Numbered from the stretch's first letter, positions 49,636 through 59,318 are shown. The stretch is 64,000 bases of DNA from Bacillus sp. OxB-1 (GCF_000829195.1 NZ_AP013294.1:62001-126000), one strand, 5' to 3'. Notes: generated by a model from the letters alone, not told the origin. Translations and numbers: made by a program.

Positions 49636-50928
49636 TTATTGAATTACGCTTTCCGTCTCTTTTAAGACCTTAGCCGGCAAGACTTTCCCGCTCACTTCTC
49701 CAAATCCGACCCGATAGCCATCCCCTTGACACCATCCCGTGATTGTCAGTTCGTCCCCATCTTCGAGCCAACTGCGCTGTTCTCCATTAGCTAACTCTAT
49801 CGGTTCCGTTCCGCGCCACGTTAACTCCAACAAGCTGCCTCTGGATTCTTTTTCCGAGCCGCTGATTGTCCCGGTAGCCAGCAAGTCCCCTGTCTGCAAA
49901 TTACAGCCGGTAATCGTGTGATGGGCAATCATCTGGGATGCACTCCAGTACAGATACTTATAATTGCTCGTGGCGATCAACTGAGGCGCTTCCAGCTTTG
50001 CGCCTTTCAGATGCACCTCTAGATGGATATCATACGAATCCGTTTTAGATTTCCGCAAGTACGGCAATGGTTCAGGGGTCTGTTCCGGCCCCTCGACACG
50101 GAACGGTTCCAAAGCTTCCAATGGGACGACCCACGGTGAAATCGAGGTAGTAAAGTTTTTCGCTAGGAAAGGTCCTAATGGCTGGTATTCCCACGCTTGA
50201 ATATCCCGGGCACTCCAGTCATTGACGAGCACTAAGCCAAAAATTCGTTCCTCCGCGTTGTCCACCGAAATCGGGTCACCCAGTTCATTCCCAGATCCGA
50301 TGAAACAGCCCATCTCCAACTCAAAATCGAGCTGACGGCAAGGTGTGAATATCGGAACTGTTACATCAGCGGGCTTCACCTGTCCCTGCGGACGATGAAA
50401 TTCCTGGCCGCTCACGACAACAGAACTTGCCCTGCCATGGTAGCCGACCGGCAAATGCGTCCAGTTCGGCATAAGTGCGTTCTCTTTTCCCCTAAACATG
50501 ATTCCCACATTGGTAGCATGTTCTTTAGAGGCGTAAAAATCTGTATAGTCGCCAATTTTCACCGGAAGATGCATCGTTACGTCCTGTTGAAGAATGAACG
50601 CCCTTTCCCGCAACTCCTGGTCATCGCGTAATTTGGGTTCATCTTCATGGAGAACCCGCTGTAAAATGAGGCGGACTTTCTTCCAAACCTCTTGACCTTT
50701 CCCCATGAATTTATTCAAGGTAGGCTCATTGAATAGCTTTCCATCTTCCCATAGTTCTTCGAAGTATCCTTCCTTTTCTAATATAGACAAATCGACGACG
50801 TACTCTCCGATGGCAGTCCCGATCCTAGGCACATCATTCTCTTTCGTACTAAATACACCATAAGGCAAGTTTTGAATCGGAAAATGGCAATCGCTTGCCA
50901 CTTGAATAAATGATCGCATTCCACTCAT
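49636..50928 (-). CDS. fahA: Fumarylacetoacetase
   Basis: The enzyme splits fumarylacetoacetate into fumarate and acetoacetate, the last step of homogentisate breakdown. The 430-residue protein has the SH3-like N-terminal domain and the catalytic FAH domain with metal-site motifs [13 protein letters not shown] near 127, [13 protein letters not shown] near 160, [18 protein letters not shown] near 203 and [17 protein letters not shown] near 237. It overlaps the stop of the upstream 324-aa gene by 1 nt and is last in the LLM-unknown-fahA operon. Confidence 0.93.
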   Translation of the reverse strand: MSGMRSFIQVASDCHFPIQNLPYGVFSTKENDVPRIGTAIGEYVVDLSILEKEGYFEELWEDGKLFNEPTLNKFMGKGQEVWKKVRLILQRVLHEDEPKLRDDQELRERAFILQQDVTMHLPVKIGDYTDFYASKEHATNVGIMFRGKENALMPNWTHLPVGYHGRASSVVVSGQEFHRPQGQVKPADVTVPIFTPCRQLDFELEMGCFIGSGNELGDPISVDNAEERIFGLVLVNDWSARDIQAWEYQPLGPFLAKNFTTSISPWVVPLEALEPFRVEGPEQTPEPLPYLRKSKTDSYDIHLEVHLKGAKLEAPQLIATSNYKYLYWSASQMIAHHTITGCNLQTGDLLATGTISGSEKESRGSLLELTWRGTEPIELANGEQRSWLEDGDELTITGWCQGDGYRVGFGEVSGKVLPAKVLKETESVIQ

Positions 50929-51902
50929 TAACCCCTTTCGATAATATCCAATGCCCGTAACTCATCCCGCGGTTCGTCGAAACTGCAGGAACCGTAAGAG
51001 CAAAGATACCGTTCTCTCAACTCTTTCATGTCGTGCACACTCACTTCCAGCTCATTCCAAACAAGTTTTTCCGGTTGGAATGAAAAACTGGACGGGGCTT
51101 GGTCCCTCAATATTTCCATTATGCGGGGCTTTTCCAAGTTGTGCACATAAGCGAGCAACCCCGCTGCAAACACGTTGACGAAGCCATGCATTTTCGTCCC
51201 GACTTCCTCCCGATACATGCGGATCGGATGATGAAGACCCGCAGTGAACTTACATGGAACTTTATGTTCTTTGCAGCCATGGATGAAAGAGGCGACTATT
51301 TCAATAGAGGGGATGAGCTCAGCTGTGATTCCCCCGCTGCGCAACTTCGCGCCCAAAGGCTGAGAATACCCTTTATTAATGGACGAAACCTTGGATAACA
51401 CGTCCGACAGTGAATCAGACCATGTCGGATCGTTTCCTTGGATCGGCAACTCGGCATAACATGTCAACCGATGCTCCGCCATCATTTTCTGCACTTTTTC
51501 CAAATACGGTTTACCCGGATTCAAAGAAGGCATTGCCACTTCGAAAAAGTCCACTTGAACAACCTTTCCATACCTCTCCCGCAGCTCCTCGACTTTTTGA
51601 AAATCATCTTCCATGTAAAGGACGGAGGTCGCCTCATCTTCCCCTTTCCGGCCAAGAACGGAAAGAAGCAAAGGCCGTTCTTCCGTGAATAAAGAAATAT
51701 GCTCATCCAATTGGTCAAGGGATGCGGCAGGTATGACAAAAGGACCGACAATCCACGCATCCTCCCCGTTCACATAGGATGCGTAATTGCGGATTGCCTG
51801 ATCCAAAGGGAGCTTCGCCGGTGGAAACAATCCCGCATAATCTATTAATGTATTCAAAAAGGCTTCTACACTATGTGTCTTAAGGTCGGTTTTGTGAGTC
51901 AA
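50928..51902 (-). CDS. Unknown 324-aa protein linked to fumarylacetoacetase
   Basis: I do not recognise a characterised family. The protein is soluble, with no signal or membrane segment. Notable stretches are [20 protein letters not shown] near the N-terminus, [36 protein letters not shown] and [20 protein letters not shown] near 235; the alternating strand-helix pattern would suit a TIM-barrel-like fold. Its stop overlaps the fahA start (TAATG-type), so the two are translationally coupled and probably act in the same route. No maleylacetoacetate isomerase is visible in the window; whether this protein fills that gap is speculation. Confidence 0.75.
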   Translation of the reverse strand: MTHKTDLKTHSVEAFLNTLIDYAGLFPPAKLPLDQAIRNYASYVNGEDAWIVGPFVIPAASLDQLDEHISLFTEERPLLLSVLGRKGEDEATSVLYMEDDFQKVEELRERYGKVVQVDFFEVAMPSLNPGKPYLEKVQKMMAEHRLTCYAELPIQGNDPTWSDSLSDVLSKVSSINKGYSQPLGAKLRSGGITAELIPSIEIVASFIHGCKEHKVPCKFTAGLHHPIRMYREEVGTKMHGFVNVFAAGLLAYVHNLEKPRIMEILRDQAPSSFSFQPEKLVWNELEVSVHDMKELRERYLCSYGSCSFDEPRDELRALDIIERG

Positions 51903-51926
51903 ACTAATGATCCTCCTTGCTACATA

Positions 51927-52940
51927 TTATACTGAAACCGTCTCAAAGCTCTTATCGAACGCCGGCATGACCTTTTCCGCGATCAGCCTCATCGACTTTT
52001 TCACTTCCTCATGCGGAATGCCCCCGAAGTTCATGAGCATCATGATATGTTCGCAGCCCGCGTCTTGGTATTTCCGCAACCGCTCGATCACTTCTTCTGG
52101 TGTGCCGATCAGCAGCTGCTCCTTCGCATCCAAATCCTCGAACTGGGCGCTGCGGCCATATTGGCGTGTATCTAGATAAAGGTTGACATGCTCCTTGGAG
52201 ATGCGCTCCGCTTCCTCGCGCGTTTCCGCGACATACGTATGGAGAGCGAGCGGTACTTTAACCTTGCTTTCGTCATGTCCCGCTTTGCGGTATTCCACCT
52301 TATAGCCGTCGATGATCGACTTCAATTCCCCGATGGAATTGCTCGCGACATACGGAACGCCCATGATGTTGTAGCCCATCTGGCCGACAAACGCGGCGCC
52401 GCGGTCGCTCAATGTTCCGATCCAGATCGGCACTTCTTCCTGTTTCGGCACAACTTCGAGCTTGACATCCTTGAATTCGTAATACTCCCCTTCATGTGAG
52501 AAGCGCTCCCCCTTCCATGCCTTCTCGATCACCGCAAGCGAATCGTTGAAGCGGTGCACCTTGTCTTTGCCATCCACGTTGAAGCCCGAAAACTCATGCG
52601 GCAGATAACCGCTGCCGAGACCCAAGTTCAATCGGCCGTTACTCAGCACGTCAAGCAACGCATAATCCTCCGCCACCTGCAGCGGATTCTTGAACGGCAG
52701 CGTCACGATTGACACGCCGAGCCGGATGTTCTTCGTCCGCTCCGCTAGCACCGCCAACAACATGGGTGGAGTGGTGAGGATCCCATACTCGCTGAAATGA
52801 TGCTCCGCGAACCAGACCGAATCATATCCAAGTTCATCCGCCAATACCGATTGATCCAAGACCTCCTGCAATAGTTGCTCATGCGACCGGCCCAGCTTCT
52901 CCTTATAGTTGTCAAATACTGTGAAAATACCAAATTCCAT
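51927..52940 (-). CDS. LLM-class flavin monooxygenase, copy 1
   Basis: This 337-residue protein is a luciferase-like, FMNH2-dependent monooxygenase: MEFGIFTVFDNYKEKLG at the start, DSVWFAEHHFSEYGILTTP near 45, IRLGVSIVTLPFKNPLQVAE near 80 and NLGLGSGYLPHEFSGF near 110. The reductase needed to supply FMNH2 is encoded in the second operon (58737). The start at 52940 has GGAGGGATACAG upstream, and a longer frame would read through the leader RNA. The DNA is almost identical to copy 2 at 59350-60366 apart from the last 10 codons. It heads the operon ending in fahA. Confidence 0.88.
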   Translation of the reverse strand: MEFGIFTVFDNYKEKLGRSHEQLLQEVLDQSVLADELGYDSVWFAEHHFSEYGILTTPPMLLAVLAERTKNIRLGVSIVTLPFKNPLQVAEDYALLDVLSNGRLNLGLGSGYLPHEFSGFNVDGKDKVHRFNDSLAVIEKAWKGERFSHEGEYYEFKDVKLEVVPKQEEVPIWIGTLSDRGAAFVGQMGYNIMGVPYVASNSIGELKSIIDGYKVEYRKAGHDESKVKVPLALHTYVAETREEAERISKEHVNLYLDTRQYGRSAQFEDLDAKEQLLIGTPEEVIERLRKYQDAGCEHIMMLMNFGGIPHEEVKKSMRLIAEKVMPAFDKSFETVSV

Positions 52941-52954
52941 TCTGTATCCCTCCA
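51961..52954. repeat. Direct repeat of 994 bp, copy 1 (matches 59387-60380)
   Basis: The two blocks run without a gap and appear to differ at only one or a few bases, for example CATGCGG here and CATGTGG in the other. Similarity drops sharply at both edges: after the ribosome-binding site on one side and about 10 codons before the stop on the other. Confidence 0.85.
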
Positions 52955-52972
52955 GATTCTGTTTGTAGACAC

Positions 52973-53100
52973 AAAAAAACCAACAGTACGAAGTAAGGAA
53001 TATAAGCGTATCGCTCGATTCCATATTACTTCATACCGCTGGTTATTAATCTACTTCCAAGAGATCAGAACTGTATCTTTCACTCCATAGATTAGCCAGC
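52973..53100 (-). promoter_or_regulatory. Attenuator/riboswitch-like leader of operon 1
   Basis: In the minus-strand RNA a 63-nt core starts at 53100. Its outer stem pairs GCUGGCUAAUCUA (53088-53100) with UAGAUUAAUAACCAGC (53038-53053), enclosing GAGUGAAAGAUACAG then UUCUGAUCUC. The last six bases of that stem, ACCAGC, also begin an 18-bp terminator stem (ACCAGCGGUAUGAAGUAA at 53026-53043 with UUACUUCGUACUGUUGGU at 52979-52996) followed by seven U (52973-52979). The two structures exclude each other. The same design stands before operon 2. It matches no riboswitch class I know. Confidence 0.75.
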
Positions 53101-53120
53101 AAACGGTAAGGCCTTTTTAT

Positions 53121-53166
53121 GTTATATCAATTATAACGAAACTTCAGATAAATGCAAGCGCTTCCC
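53121..53166 (-). promoter_or_regulatory. Promoter and cre-like site of operon 1
   Basis: TTGCAT (53152-53157) and TATAAT (53130-53135) are 16 bp apart on the minus strand. The -35 box overlaps GGGAAGCGCTTGCA (53153-53166), a cre-like sequence. An inverted repeat GTTATA-5-TATAAC (53121-53137) covers the -10 box. All three recur at operon 2. Confidence 0.7.
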
Positions 53167-53175
53167 ACTAAATTA

Positions 53176-53499
53176 TCATCTTTCTTCCAAATAACGATTA
53201 CGCGCTGAGACAAACGATTGTATCGTAGCTTTCTGGGGAGGTATCAACAGCTTCTTTTCCATATCCTTCGTGATTACCTCCAAATCATCCATGATAGATC
53301 GTCCTTCAACAATGGTAGCCAGAAATTCATTGGTGATAGCTTGTATAAATGTGAACGTTGCTTTCTCGATAATATGAGTTTGCGTGTCGACTACTAACAC
53401 ACAACCGATTACTTTCTGCAATTCAAAGACGGGTGTCCCTTTGGGGAGTTGAGCAAAACCGGCAACCAGAACTTGGTCATTTTGTTTTTCTTGATTCAT
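53176..53499 (-). CDS. DUF3870-type protein
   Basis: The 107-residue protein resembles DUF3870 (QVLVAGFAQLPKGTPVFELQ, then KVIGCVLVVDTQTHIIEKAT, and a C-terminal helical segment ending FVSARNRYLEER). Proteins of this family often accompany catabolic genes and transporters in Bacillales and Clostridia; their function is unknown. ATG at 53499 is preceded by AAGAGGTGTAAGTC. It stops 10 bp upstream of the cre-like site of operon 1. Confidence 0.7.
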   Translation of the reverse strand: MNQEKQNDQVLVAGFAQLPKGTPVFELQKVIGCVLVVDTQTHIIEKATFTFIQAITNEFLATIVEGRSIMDDLEVITKDMEKKLLIPPQKATIQSFVSARNRYLEER

Positions 53500-53677
53500 G
53501 ACTTACACCTCTTTCTCTATTTCATCAATCATTTTATCGCACTTTTGCACGTTTTTCGACCTTTCAAGCAAAAAAAGAAAAAGGCCCTTCGGATTAAATA
53601 AAATTGACGGACAATTGACTTTCCTTAATACAAATACTAAAATATCAATATATTCTAATTTTTCTGGAGGCGAAGAT

Positions 53678-54481
53678 TTGAAAATTACAAGGCTTGGACA
53701 TGCAATGTATCTATTAACTTCTGAACAAAATAAGAACTATTTGATCGACCCTTTTTTTGACTTGAATCCCGGCTGTCCTCAAACGTATGACGATGAATCC
53801 TTTTTCAAAACGATCGATGCCGTCTTTTTAACACATGGGCACTTCGATCATACAAGTGGTCTGCGGAAGCTGATTGACTCCAATCCTGAACTTCTCGTTG
53901 TCGCCCAATATGAATTAGCGATGATCCTGCTACAAAAGGGGATCAAGAATGTCTTCCCAATCAACTTGGGTGGTGCCATCCAATTGGAGGATGCCTCGGT
54001 TACGATGGTTCCCGCGAAGCATAGTTCCTCGTATGGCGAGACGGAGGGCACCCCGATATACGCCGGCGAAGCGGCCGGATTCGTCTTTGAATTTACAGAT
54101 GGGCATACTATCTATCACTCTGGCGATACTGCACTGACGTATGATATCAAATTGATCCAAGAAATTTACAACCCGTCTATCGCTATACTTTCCTCTTCCG
54201 GTCATTTTACGATGGGGCCGCGTGAAGCAGCATACGCTGTCAAAAATTTACTTGACGTTGACTTCGTTATTCCAAGCCACACTTTCCCGGCCAAGGAAAC
54301 AGCCGCGAATGTCGAGGCGCTTGAGCAATTGGTCGGTGCGTTCCCTATCGTGGAATATATGGTAGGGCATGATCAGAAATTAGAAGAATTGCTGCAGGAC
54401 TATGAACGGACAGAAGTCGTCGTATTAGGATACGGCGAAGAACATGAATTCACTTTGAAAACTTCAACAACTGCAAACTAG
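53678..54481 (+). CDS. Metallo-beta-lactamase-fold hydrolase (UPF0173-like)
   Basis: The 267-residue protein has the MBL metal motif LTHGHFDHTSG near residue 50, a second His in VPAKHSSS near 120, YHSGDTALTYD near 150 and a late SHTFPAKE. Such YtkL/UPF0173-type proteins have no fixed substrate. Start is a TTG at 53678 with TGGAGGCGAAGA upstream; the frame extends further upstream but without a ribosome-binding site. It is transcribed away from the DUF3870 gene and is the only plus-strand gene inside the catabolic island. Confidence 0.8.
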   Translation: MKITRLGHAMYLLTSEQNKNYLIDPFFDLNPGCPQTYDDESFFKTIDAVFLTHGHFDHTSGLRKLIDSNPELLVVAQYELAMILLQKGIKNVFPINLGGAIQLEDASVTMVPAKHSSSYGETEGTPIYAGEAAGFVFEFTDGHTIYHSGDTALTYDIKLIQEIYNPSIAILSSSGHFTMGPREAAYAVKNLLDVDFVIPSHTFPAKETAANVEALEQLVGAFPIVEYMVGHDQKLEELLQDYERTEVVVLGYGEEHEFTLKTSTTAN

Positions 54482-54489
54482 ACAGAAAG

Positions 54490-54531
54490 CCTCCTGGTGA
54501 CCCATACAGCAAGTCACCAGGAGGTTTTTTT
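54490..54531 (+). terminator. Terminator between the MBL gene and dctM
   Basis: CCTCCTGGTGAC pairs perfectly with GTCACCAGGAGG and is followed by seven T on the plus strand. It may also stop the converging TRAP operon. Confidence 0.9.
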
Positions 54532-54543
54532 GAATTTCCTAAT

Positions 54544-55851
54544 CTAGCGGCTCATTAATTCAGGCAAGATTGTAACAAACTGAGGGAAGAGGATAAATAA
54601 TAGAATACAAGCAATCATTGCACCGATCATCGGTGTGACGCCACGGAAAATCGTTTCAATTGGTACATGGCGGGCGACCCCTTTGATGACAAAGACGCTC
54701 ACACCTAATGGAGGAGTCAACAGACCAATATTAACGATTAGCACCATAATGATCCCGAACCATAGACCATTGAACCCCAAATCTGTAACTAAAGGATAAA
54801 TGATTGGCAAGGTTAGGACAAAGATAGAGAGCCCTTCAATGAACATTCCAAGAATGAGCAGAATGAATAAGATTAACGCCAATATGACATATGGACTGAC
54901 ATCCATCGCCGCAATCGTCCGGGTTACAATGAATGGAATCTTACTGATTGACAAAAACTGGCTGAAGACGGTCGTCCCTATTAATATCAGGAAAATCATA
55001 GCTGTTAAACGTATAGAGTCATTCAATGCTTGCACTAATTTTTTAATATTGATTCTTCTCGATGCAAACGCATATACAAGAGCCCCAAACGCCCCGATTC
55101 CAGCAGCTTCTGTCGGAGTGAAAATACCTATGTAAATTCCACCAATACTTAAAACGAAAAGACCGATGAACGGGACGACACTTTTCAATGTATGGAACCT
55201 CTCTGCAAAACTCGCCTTTTCCGCACGTGCCGGTGCGATTTCAGGATTCCGCTTCACTAAAATGTAGATAGTCAGCATGAAAAGACCCATCTGTATGAGG
55301 CCCGGAATGATCCCGGCAATGAGCAGAGCACCAATAGCTTCTCCCGTCAACACTCCATACAATATAAGCAAGACGCTTGGAGGGATGAGGACTCCTAACG
55401 TGCCGCCCGCCGCAACACTGGAAGTGGATAAACTCGACTTATAATTATATTTTTCCATCTCAGGCAAACAGATTTTCGCAACGGTCGCTGTTGTAGCATT
55501 CACAGATCCGGAAATAGCAGAGAAAATGGCACTTGTCCCAATCGTGGCCATCGCCAAGCCGCCTTTCACATGACCGATCCAACTGTCCACGGCTCGGAAC
55601 AAATCAGCCCCCAATCCGCAATAAGACAGAATCATCCCCATTAATATGAATAAGGGAATGACACTTAACGAGTAAGAGCTGGCGGTATCGAAAGGCCCCG
55701 TTCCCAATTGGATCATCCCGATATTAAATCCACGGATCGCAGAATAGCCAGCGAATCCCACCAACAACAGGGCGACTCCCACCGGTATTTTTATGATAAA
55801 TAAAATCAATAATACAATCATCCCAATAAGACCGATTAGTTCAGGAGACAT
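54544..55851 (-). CDS. dctM: TRAP transporter large permease DctM
   Basis: This 435-residue, 12-helix subunit is the cation-coupled pump of a TRAP importer. It shows the DctM pattern: GPFDTASSYSLSVIPLFILMG near 60, FSAISGSVNATTATVAKICLP near 115, GGTLGVLIPPSVLLILYGV near 150 and GLLTPPLGVSVFVIKGV near 380. Its start overlaps dctQ by 11 nt. It is last in operon 2. Confidence 0.93.
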   Translation of the reverse strand: MSPELIGLIGMIVLLILFIIKIPVGVALLLVGFAGYSAIRGFNIGMIQLGTGPFDTASSYSLSVIPLFILMGMILSYCGLGADLFRAVDSWIGHVKGGLAMATIGTSAIFSAISGSVNATTATVAKICLPEMEKYNYKSSLSTSSVAAGGTLGVLIPPSVLLILYGVLTGEAIGALLIAGIIPGLIQMGLFMLTIYILVKRNPEIAPARAEKASFAERFHTLKSVVPFIGLFVLSIGGIYIGIFTPTEAAGIGAFGALVYAFASRRINIKKLVQALNDSIRLTAMIFLILIGTTVFSQFLSISKIPFIVTRTIAAMDVSPYVILALILFILLILGMFIEGLSIFVLTLPIIYPLVTDLGFNGLWFGIIMVLIVNIGLLTPPLGVSVFVIKGVARHVPIETIFRGVTPMIGAMIACILLFILFPQFVTILPELMSR

Positions 55852-56329
55852 TTTTCTTGACCACCTTCGGCAATAGATTTAGCGCCTTCGCTAATGCACT
55901 TAGCGCAAAAGCCAAAGTTCCTAACGCTGCAATGATAATGAACACACTGATTGGCAAGCCTAGATCACCAGTCACCGTATTTGAGTTTGCAATCCTCTTG
56001 GAATTATCCCATAGATTATAGGCGACCAGAACCATGAATAATGTAATGAACAAATCGATTCCAATATCCAATAGCGCTTGTTTCCTCGCAGACATTTTTG
56101 TTGTTAGAAAATCGATTGAAATATGCTCATCGTGCCAATGAGTCAGTCCAAGACCGAGAAAAATAACAAGGGCCAATCCAAGTTCTGTTAATTCGAACGT
56201 TCCAGTTATTGGCCTATGAAAGAAAAAACGGCCCAACACATCAAAGGTCGTTAAAAAAACTAGGATCAATAAAATGAATTGGGAAATATACCCCATCCAG
56301 CGGTTTAATCCTTCTATAAATTTACTCAT
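55841..56329 (-). CDS. dctQ: TRAP transporter small permease DctQ
   Basis: The 162-residue protein has four membrane helices with the DctQ motifs TFDVLGRFFFHRPITGTFEL and LGLGLTHWHDEHISIDFLT. The start at 56329 gives MSKFIEGLNRW. It lies between dctP and dctM. Confidence 0.9.
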   Translation of the reverse strand: MSKFIEGLNRWMGYISQFILLILVFLTTFDVLGRFFFHRPITGTFELTELGLALVIFLGLGLTHWHDEHISIDFLTTKMSARKQALLDIGIDLFITLFMVLVAYNLWDNSKRIANSNTVTGDLGLPISVFIIIAALGTLAFALSALAKALNLLPKVVKKNVS

Positions 56330-56427
56330 CTCGCTCTCACCACGCCCCTGAACATTCTGAATATAAAGGAGAAAGGGCAGCATCCAACTTCAATCTGCCC
56401 TTCGTCCATACGAAAATCAATGATAAA

Positions 56428-57486
56428 TTAGTTCCCTTTCAATTCCTGCACGCGATCAAAGATCTTTTGTCCAGGCAATCCTTTGGCCTCCAGATCACTT
56501 ACCCATTTTTCTGAAATAGGAGTCAAGGCCTCTTCCCAAGCGGCTAAATTATCGCCAGACAGCTCAATAATTTCCACTCCATTCTCTTCCGCTATTTTCC
56601 GTCCATCTTCCGCCGTTTTTCTAGTCGTTTGGCCAATTACTTCGACCATATGTCGGCCTCCCAACTCATGGATCAATTTCTGATCCTCTTCTGTGAAACT
56701 GTTGAAAATGTCGGTATTCATAACAGAGAAAAACGGAGTGACTGAGAAGTTTCCAATAGTAATATACTTGACCACTTCATGTAAGTTATAATCCTTCGCT
56801 TCCGAAATAGGAACCATCGCGGCATCCACTACACCTTTTTGCAAGGAATCGTATACTTCCCCCATTGGCATGGAAACAGGTGTACCACCGAGAGCCTCAA
56901 TAATCTGGTTGCCTAGAGGGGACGGTGTACGAACTCGAAGACCTTTCAAATCACTCGGTGTTTCGATTTTCTTTTTAGCGCTAATCAATTGCGCCGGATC
57001 CACGGTGAATAACCATAGCGGGGTGGTGTCTTTATGTTCTTCCTTTAGTTCAGGGAACTCTTCGTAGAGAGTCCATAAGATATCCGAACTTTCTTGTGCA
57101 GATTCAACTAGGAACGGCAGCTCCACGACTGAAACAATCGGAAATCTCCCCGGTGTGAATCCGTGAACACTTAACGCAACGTCAGCCGTTCCGGTTACCG
57201 CCATATCATACTGAGAACCAGGATCTCCTAAAGCGCCCGCTGAATAGATTTCCGACGTAATGCGTCCGTCCGTCTTTTCTTCCAACTCATCCAAATAAAC
57301 TTTTAAAATATTGTTCTGAATCGGATGGTTGCTTGGTAGGAAGTGGGAAACGGTAAGCTCTTTACTATCAACAGCTCCCGCCTCCGCATTTGTTCCATCA
57401 TCAGGATTCGAACCGCAAGCCGATAGGACAATTGCTGAAATAAGTAATGTGAAAAGCCAGATTTTAAGGTTCGTTTTCTTTATCAT
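56428..57486 (-). CDS. dctP: TRAP transporter binding lipoprotein DctP
   Basis: The 352-residue protein is the extracytoplasmic solute receptor. A lipoprotein signal ends IVLSACGSNPDD (Cys near residue 24), and the DctP fold follows: LTVSHFLPSNHPIQNN, GSQYDMAVTGTADVALSVHG, LKGLRVRTPSPLGNQIIEAL (containing the conserved arginine that holds the carboxylate) and GTPVSMPMGEVYDSLQKGVV. A carboxylic acid ligand is therefore likely, and the neighbours suggest an aromatic acid. A 98-bp gap separates it from dctQ. Confidence 0.92.
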   Translation of the reverse strand: MIKKTNLKIWLFTLLISAIVLSACGSNPDDGTNAEAGAVDSKELTVSHFLPSNHPIQNNILKVYLDELEEKTDGRITSEIYSAGALGDPGSQYDMAVTGTADVALSVHGFTPGRFPIVSVVELPFLVESAQESSDILWTLYEEFPELKEEHKDTTPLWLFTVDPAQLISAKKKIETPSDLKGLRVRTPSPLGNQIIEALGGTPVSMPMGEVYDSLQKGVVDAAMVPISEAKDYNLHEVVKYITIGNFSVTPFFSVMNTDIFNSFTEEDQKLIHELGGRHMVEVIGQTTRKTAEDGRKIAEENGVEIIELSGDNLAAWEEALTPISEKWVSDLEAKGLPGQKIFDRVQELKGN

Positions 57487-57512
57487 TGAATTTCTCCTCT
57501 GTCTTATTGTAA

Positions 57513-58676
57513 TTAGTCTTCTATCCACGTATTCTGATAATTGTCATCCTCAACCTGATAAGCTGTGGTGACTACTTTCAAAGGACGGAATGTATCAATC
57601 ATAACAGCCAGCTCGATTGTCTCTTTCTTGCCAATACTCGCCTCGATTGTGCCAGGATGAGGACCATGCGCCATACCTAGTGGGTGTACCGTAATCGAAC
57701 CCTCCTCAATCCCTTTTCTGCTCATGAAATTTCCTTTCACGTAGTAAAGCACCTCATCACTGTCTACATTGCTATGATAGTAAGGCGCTGGGATCGCATC
57801 CGGATGATAATCATATAGCCTCGGAACAAAAGAGCAGATGACAAAATTATGCCCTTCAAAATTTTGATGGACCGGAGGCGGCTGATGGATACGTCCCGTA
57901 ATCGGTTCAAAGTCCTCGATATTAAAGATATATGGATAGAGATATCCGTCCCACCCGACTATATCCAATGGGTGATGATTGAAGACATGCGTATGCAGTA
58001 CTCCTCTAGCTTTCGTCTTTACTATGAATTCACCCCGGTCTGAATGGCTGACCAATTCTTCCGGACCCTTAAAATCTCGTTCGCAAAATGGGCTATGTTC
58101 TAGCAATTGCCCGAACTCATTGCGATATCTGCGCGGTGTGCTGATCCAGCTTGTTGTTTCAATGACAAGGAATTTAGTTTCACCCTCGTCTGGGACGATC
58201 CGATAAATCGTTCCGACTGGAATGATAATATAGTCTCCTTCTCTGTACGTCAGCGTTCCGAACATCGACTCTACTTTCCCCGTGCCGTAATGGACAAATA
58301 ACACTTCGTCTCCATCACTATTGCGATAATGATAGTTCATTTCCTTGTCAGGGGACATTACTCCGATGACAAGGTCCTCATTCCCTAACATGTATTTGCG
58401 ACCTAAGACCGGATCGTTCCCCATTTCCAATCTGTTTGTGAGCAAATGTCTTGGTCTGAGCGGGCCTTGTTCTTCATATTGAAGATCCTGCTGTCGATCA
58501 AGATCCAGTGATGATCGGACAATCTCCGTCGGGGAATAGTTATGGTACAGTATTGATTGGATTCCGGAAAACCCCTTCGTCCCCATCACTTGTTCCCGAT
58601 AAAGGGAGCCGTCTTCTTTCCGCATCACGGTATGACGTTTCCTTGGTATTTTTCCCATCGCTTTGTAATAAGTCAT
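57513..58676 (-). CDS. Homogentisate 1,2-dioxygenase-like enzyme
   Basis: The 387-residue cupin-fold enzyme resembles bacterial homogentisate dioxygenase, which opens the homogentisate ring to maleylacetoacetate. The iron-site region is seen in YDYHPDAIPAPYYHSNVDSD then EVLYYVKGNF, and HPLGMAHGPHPGTIE follows; earlier motifs are YHYRNSDGDEVLFVHYGTG and GVLHTHVFNHHPLDIVGWDG. It is shorter than the usual enzyme (about 430-445), as in several Bacillales homologues, so a relative of homogentisate is possible. fahA for the final step is in operon 1. Its ATG is 60 bp past the FMN reductase. Confidence 0.8.
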   Translation of the reverse strand: MTYYKAMGKIPRKRHTVMRKEDGSLYREQVMGTKGFSGIQSILYHNYSPTEIVRSSLDLDRQQDLQYEEQGPLRPRHLLTNRLEMGNDPVLGRKYMLGNEDLVIGVMSPDKEMNYHYRNSDGDEVLFVHYGTGKVESMFGTLTYREGDYIIIPVGTIYRIVPDEGETKFLVIETTSWISTPRRYRNEFGQLLEHSPFCERDFKGPEELVSHSDRGEFIVKTKARGVLHTHVFNHHPLDIVGWDGYLYPYIFNIEDFEPITGRIHQPPPVHQNFEGHNFVICSFVPRLYDYHPDAIPAPYYHSNVDSDEVLYYVKGNFMSRKGIEEGSITVHPLGMAHGPHPGTIEASIGKKETIELAVMIDTFRPLKVVTTAYQVEDDNYQNTWIED

Positions 58677-58736
58677 TTTCCATCTGTTCTCCTTTCAAAG
58701 TCGGCCGCCTGCATAGCGGCCAACTAGTAGTCCTGC

Positions 58737-59318
58737 TTATCCGACCTTAACCGCCGGTTGTTTCCCGCTTCGGGCATCCATTCTCGAATTCATGTTGTTC
58801 TGCATAAAAACCAGCTCTTCCGCAAGAAGTTTAATACGGGATTGAACTTCATCGTCAATGATTCTATTATCTTGGTCGAAATGGCTATTATGGGCGTACA
58901 CATAGTTCGGTGCGGTGTAGGCTCGCAAATAGCCGGCAATCGGTTTTAATTGATTTTCAATCATCAAATAATGTTGGTAGGTCCCCCCGTTGGCAACGAA
59001 TCCCATCACTTTATTTCGGAAACTGCTTGGCGGCATCAAATCGAAAATATTTTTCAATGGGGCTGGGATGGAACCATTGAAAACCGGACTGCCAAATAAG
59101 AAGAAGTCGGCGCTTTCCAACTTTCGAATGATCTTTTGCGTGTCTTCATTATATTTTTCAAATGGTCTTCCATCCGCAAACTGCATGTCGAACTCTCTTA
59201 AATCCAGCAACTCCACTTCGATCGAATCGTCTAGAAGCTTTATCTCTTCCAACACCTCATTTACTAAAATGGAAGTTTTCATCCCAACAATCGTTCCTGA
59301 AATTCCGAGTAGTTTCAT
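58737..59318 (-). CDS. NADPH-dependent FMN reductase
   Basis: The 193-residue flavodoxin-like protein has the FMN phosphate loop LGISGTIVGMKTSILVNEVL at the N-terminus and LFGSPVFNGSIPAPLKNIFD near 85. It would deliver reduced FMN to the LLM monooxygenase encoded just upstream, forming a two-component oxygenase. I choose the ATG at 59318, 9 nt after AAAGGAGG; an ATG at 59327 overlaps that site too closely. Confidence 0.85.
   Translation of the reverse strand: MKLLGISGTIVGMKTSILVNEVLEEIKLLDDSIEVELLDLREFDMQFADGRPFEKYNEDTQKIIRKLESADFFLFGSPVFNGSIPAPLKNIFDLMPPSSFRNKVMGFVANGGTYQHYLMIENQLKPIAGYLRAYTAPNYVYAHNSHFDQDNRIIDDEVQSRIKLLAEELVFMQNNMNSRMDARSGKQPAVKVG

Noticed and set aside
52188..52499. 103-codon plus-strand frame inside LLM copy 1, repeated in copy 2 at 59614
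   Set aside because: It is present twice only because the LLM gene is duplicated. It is antisense and has no start signals.
52973..53100. T-box leader
   Set aside because: No AGGGUGGNACCGCG box or specifier-loop arrangement is present, and the regulated genes are not amino-acid related.
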